From NCBI GenBank assembly GCA_964570285.1, contig CAZMXP010000031.1, forward strand, positions 1 to 62,512: a DNA stretch of 62,512 nt, written 5' to 3'. The notes under the pieces were generated by a model. That model had not been told where the DNA came from, searched no databases, and saw only the letters and a list, made by a program, of their open reading frames with translations. Source of the DNA: CAZMXP01 sp964570285 (lineage in GTDB: Bacteria; Planctomycetota; PLA2). Position numbers and translations under genes: made by a program. Below, in pieces: positions 60,901 through 62,512 of this stretch (positions are counted from its first letter, which is position 1; every line of letters starts with the position of its first letter).

Positions 60901-61632
60901 GTGGAACGCCAGATCCAGTGCGTCGAGGTGTGGGGCGGCAAGGACGCCTGCGACATCTCCGTCAAGCTCGCCGGGCTGCGCGGCGAATGCCTGTCGGTCC
61001 CGTTCGAGGGGGGGAGCGCCGGCGGCGACATCCACTTCCTCTCCGTCTGCGGCATGAGCATCCTCTCGAAGATGGTGCTCGCCGACGTCAGCGGCCACGG
61101 GGCCGAGGTCGCGGATGTCGCGCAGGTGATCCACGAGGCGCTGCTCGAGAGCATCGGCTCCCACGACAACTCGACGATGCTGCGCCACGTCAACGACGCC
61201 TTCCTGCGCCGCCGCGCCGGCGCGTTCAAGTTCACGACGATGGTCTCGACCATCTTCGACAGCCGCGACCGCTCGGTCGTCTACGCCTACGCGGGCCACC
61301 CGTCGATGCTGCACGGCAGGGCGGCGACGGGTCGCTTCTCGCCGGTGGTGCCCGACGGCCGGCGCGGCGGCATCCCGCTCGGCGTGCTCCCCGGCACGGA
61401 GTACGCGCAGCACATGGTGCAGACCGCCCCGGGAGACGCGCTCGTGCTCTACACCGACGCCTTCACCGAGGCGCAGGGCGAAGAAGGCCGGATGCTCGGC
61501 GAGGAGGGCCTCTGCGCGCTGCTCGAGGAGCCGGGGACGATGGCGCCCGCCGACCTGAAGGAGCACCTGCTGCGCCGCGTCTCGGGCCGCATCGCGGACG
61601 ACGCCTCCCTGCTGGTCTTCGAGGTCCTCTAG
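60901..61632 (+). CDS. SpoIIE/RsbU-type PP2C serine phosphatase
   Basis: 243 residues with the PP2C-type SpoIIE fold: SAGGDIHFLSVCGMSILSKM, metal-binding Asp in VLADVSGHGAEVADVAQVIH, FTTMVSTIFDSRDRSVVYAY, AGHPSML, IPLGVLPGTEY and GDALVLYTDAFTEAQGEEGR. These phosphatases reactivate anti-anti-sigma antagonists. No such partner is adjacent; the receiver-HATPase protein at 45366 could be the opposing kinase. GTG start four bases after trkA. Confidence 0.9.
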   Translation: MERQIQCVEVWGGKDACDISVKLAGLRGECLSVPFEGGSAGGDIHFLSVCGMSILSKMVLADVSGHGAEVADVAQVIHEALLESIGSHDNSTMLRHVNDAFLRRRAGAFKFTTMVSTIFDSRDRSVVYAYAGHPSMLHGRAATGRFSPVVPDGRRGGIPLGVLPGTEYAQHMVQTAPGDALVLYTDAFTEAQGEEGRMLGEEGLCALLEEPGTMAPADLKEHLLRRVSGRIADDASLLVFEVL

Positions 61633-61633
61633 G

Positions 61634-61668
61634 CTCCCCCCCGCGGCCCCCCCCAAAAACCGGGGGAG
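61634..61668 (+). terminator. Possible terminator hairpin built on a double C-tract
   Basis: CTCCCCC (61634-61640) can pair with GGGGGAG (61662-61668) around a loop containing GCGG and C8-A5. It lies directly after the phosphatase stop and before the selenoprotein gene. No U-run follows, so termination is only suggested. The C7-GCGG-C8 part is a double-tract element on the minus strand. Confidence 0.4.
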
Positions 61669-61687
61669 CGGGCGTACTATTAGGGGA

Positions 61688-62512
61688 ATGGTCCGCCCGC
61701 TCGGATGCCTCGTTCTCGTCGCGACCCTCGCCGCCGCCGGCCCGAAGGCGTCGGTCCCCTACGCCCATTCGTGGGACGAGGCGGTCGAGGAGGCGCGCGC
61801 GCTCAACGTGCCGCTGGTGGTGCACCGCCACGGCTTCTACTGAGGCCCCTGCTGGACGATGCACCGGTCGGTGCTCGAGAACGCCGCCTACATCAAGTTC
61901 GCCTCCGAGGCGACCGTCGATGTCGTCGCGATGGAGGAGATGGACCGCGCGCTCGCCGAGAAGAGCGAGCACGTCCGCACCTACAAGGGCAGGGACCTCT
62001 ACGGCGCGGAGGAGCAGTACCTCGAGATCTTCCCCGGCCTCACGATCGACGACCTGCAGGCGCTGTCGCGCGGCAACGCCACGCGCTACATGGAGGGCGG
62101 CAGGATCCCCTACACCGCCATCGTCGACCCGCACACCCTCGCGGAGCTCGAGGGGATGAAGGGCGTCAAGACGCCGCAGGAGCTCATCGACGCGATCACG
62201 CGCCACACGCGCCCGCTGAAGGCCGCCCACGGCAAGGGGGTCTCGCGCAAGACATGGACCGGCCTGCGCAAGGGGCTCGCCGAGATCGACAACCTGCTCG
62301 CGGAGACGAAGATCGTGAAGGCTCTCGATGTGTTCCGCAGGCTCGCCGCCGAGAACGCGCGCGAGGGCGACGCGGTGAAGAGCAAGGTCGACGCGGCGGA
62401 GGCGGCGATCCTCGACGCGGCGGCGGCGCGCCTCGATGAAATCGAGCAGGGGGGGGCGCGGGGGGGGCGGAGCGGAGCGACGGCCCCCCCGAGCAACCCG
62501 GCCGAGCGGGGG
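61688..62512 (+). CDS. Probable selenoprotein: exported thioredoxin-like protein with UGPC redox motif (runs off the window)
   Basis: The frame from ATG 61688 has a signal-like start (MVRPLGCLVLVATLAAAGP), then SWDEAVEEARALNVPLVVHR, HGFY. Codon 52 is TGA (61841-61843) and is followed by G-P-C-W, then 220 further open codons of good protein (MHRSVLENAAYIKFASEATV, then DVVAMEEMDRALAE and IPYTAIVDPHTLAELEGMKG). Position 52 is where thioredoxin-like proteins have the first Cys of CGPC, so read as selenocysteine the motif is UGPC. A SECIS-like hairpin lies just downstream (61857-61877). Reading frame is kept on both sides, with no frameshift. The C-terminal region carries a G8-CGC-G8 element. The protein continues beyond the window. 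Alternative: a nonsense mutation in a CGPC protein. Confidence 0.85.
61857..61877 (+). promoter_or_regulatory. Bacterial SECIS-like hairpin downstream of the in-frame UGA
   Basis: CGA-U-GCACC-GGUC-GGUGC-UCG: eight base pairs interrupted by one bulged U, capped by the loop GGUC, beginning 13 bases after the UGA. The bulged U and apical G-U are the features that SelB recognises in the E. coli fdhF SECIS (also GGUC in the loop); here they are shifted about three bases downstream. All pairs are Watson-Crick. Confidence 0.8.
62449..62467 (+). repeat. Double G-tract element (G8-CGC-G8)
   Basis: The most symmetric member of the family, located in the C-terminal coding part of the selenoprotein gene and encoding QGGARGGR. 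Confidence 0.85.

Overview
This window is very GC-rich DNA (most genes look above 70% GC) from a Gram-negative-type bacterium. It carries a complete Na+-translocating NADH:quinone oxidoreductase operon, pyruvate:ferredoxin oxidoreductase, a PEP-CTERM exported protein, lipoprotein and Tat/Sec-type exported proteins, a large Ser/Thr kinase-ATPase-TPR regulator and several phosphorelay proteins. This mix, together with many GTG/TTG starts and 4-base ATGA/GTGA overlaps, is compatible with an uncultured Planctomycetota-like or similar high-GC lineage. There is no rRNA or other marker here, so the phylum is an inference.

Layout. 1-4.1 kb (minus): the N-terminal part of malate synthase, behind a PhnD-like binding protein, ATPase and two permeases; the binding protein resembles the branch annotated as putative selenate transporters. 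4.4-7.7 kb (plus): arsenate reductase, a Nfu N-terminal-like protein, an alkaline-phosphatase-superfamily membrane enzyme and a Nudix CoA pyrophosphatase. 7.7-8.5 kb: non-coding repeats plus a zinc-ribbon gene remnant. 8.5-15.4 kb: Uma2 nuclease-like protein, CLC chloride channel, small winged-helix protein, ALDH7-type dehydrogenase, haem-binding protein and secreted beta-helix protein. 15.5-25 kb: a stretch rich in defence and toxin-antitoxin genes. It holds a prokaryotic viperin homologue divergent from a giant TPR-CHAT protease, a DUF433/DUF5615 pair between identical hairpin repeats (toxin gene broken by TAG), and MntA/HepT. 25-32.6 kb: a fatty-acid oxidation fusion, MOSC protein, CPBP protease, a fused Fe-S/NrfD redox subunit, and membrane and exported proteins. 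32.6-39.2 kb (minus): apbE-nqrABCDEF-nqrM. 39.4-44 kb (plus): nifJ and a dihydroorotate dehydrogenase-like gene. 44-44.7 kb: a second copy of the repeats. 44.7-49.8 kb: two convergent phosphorelay clusters. 50-53.8 kb: a PqiA-like protein, a C2-like protein and a molybdopterin oxidoreductase. 53.9-62.5 kb: PEP-CTERM protein, kinase-ATPase-TPR regulator, TrkH/TrkA potassium uptake, an SpoIIE-type phosphatase, and finally a thioredoxin-like gene.

How it fits together. Pyruvate oxidation (nifJ) and sodium-coupled NADH oxidation (nqr) sit back to back and could jointly feed energy metabolism. The final gene is the most striking one. It carries an in-frame TGA exactly at the first position of a would-be CGPC redox motif, followed by a hairpin with the bulged U and GGUC loop of a bacterial SECIS, so it is very probably a selenoprotein (UGPC). 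This pairs well with the selenate-type transporter at the other end of the window.

A separate DNA-level signal runs through the whole window. About thirty short elements made of two runs of 5-9 G, separated by 2-4 bases that are usually CC, CNC or TCC, occur on both strands, inside genes (encoding GGxGG or PPxPP) and between genes. The longest are near-identical and match a compact G-quadruplex pattern.
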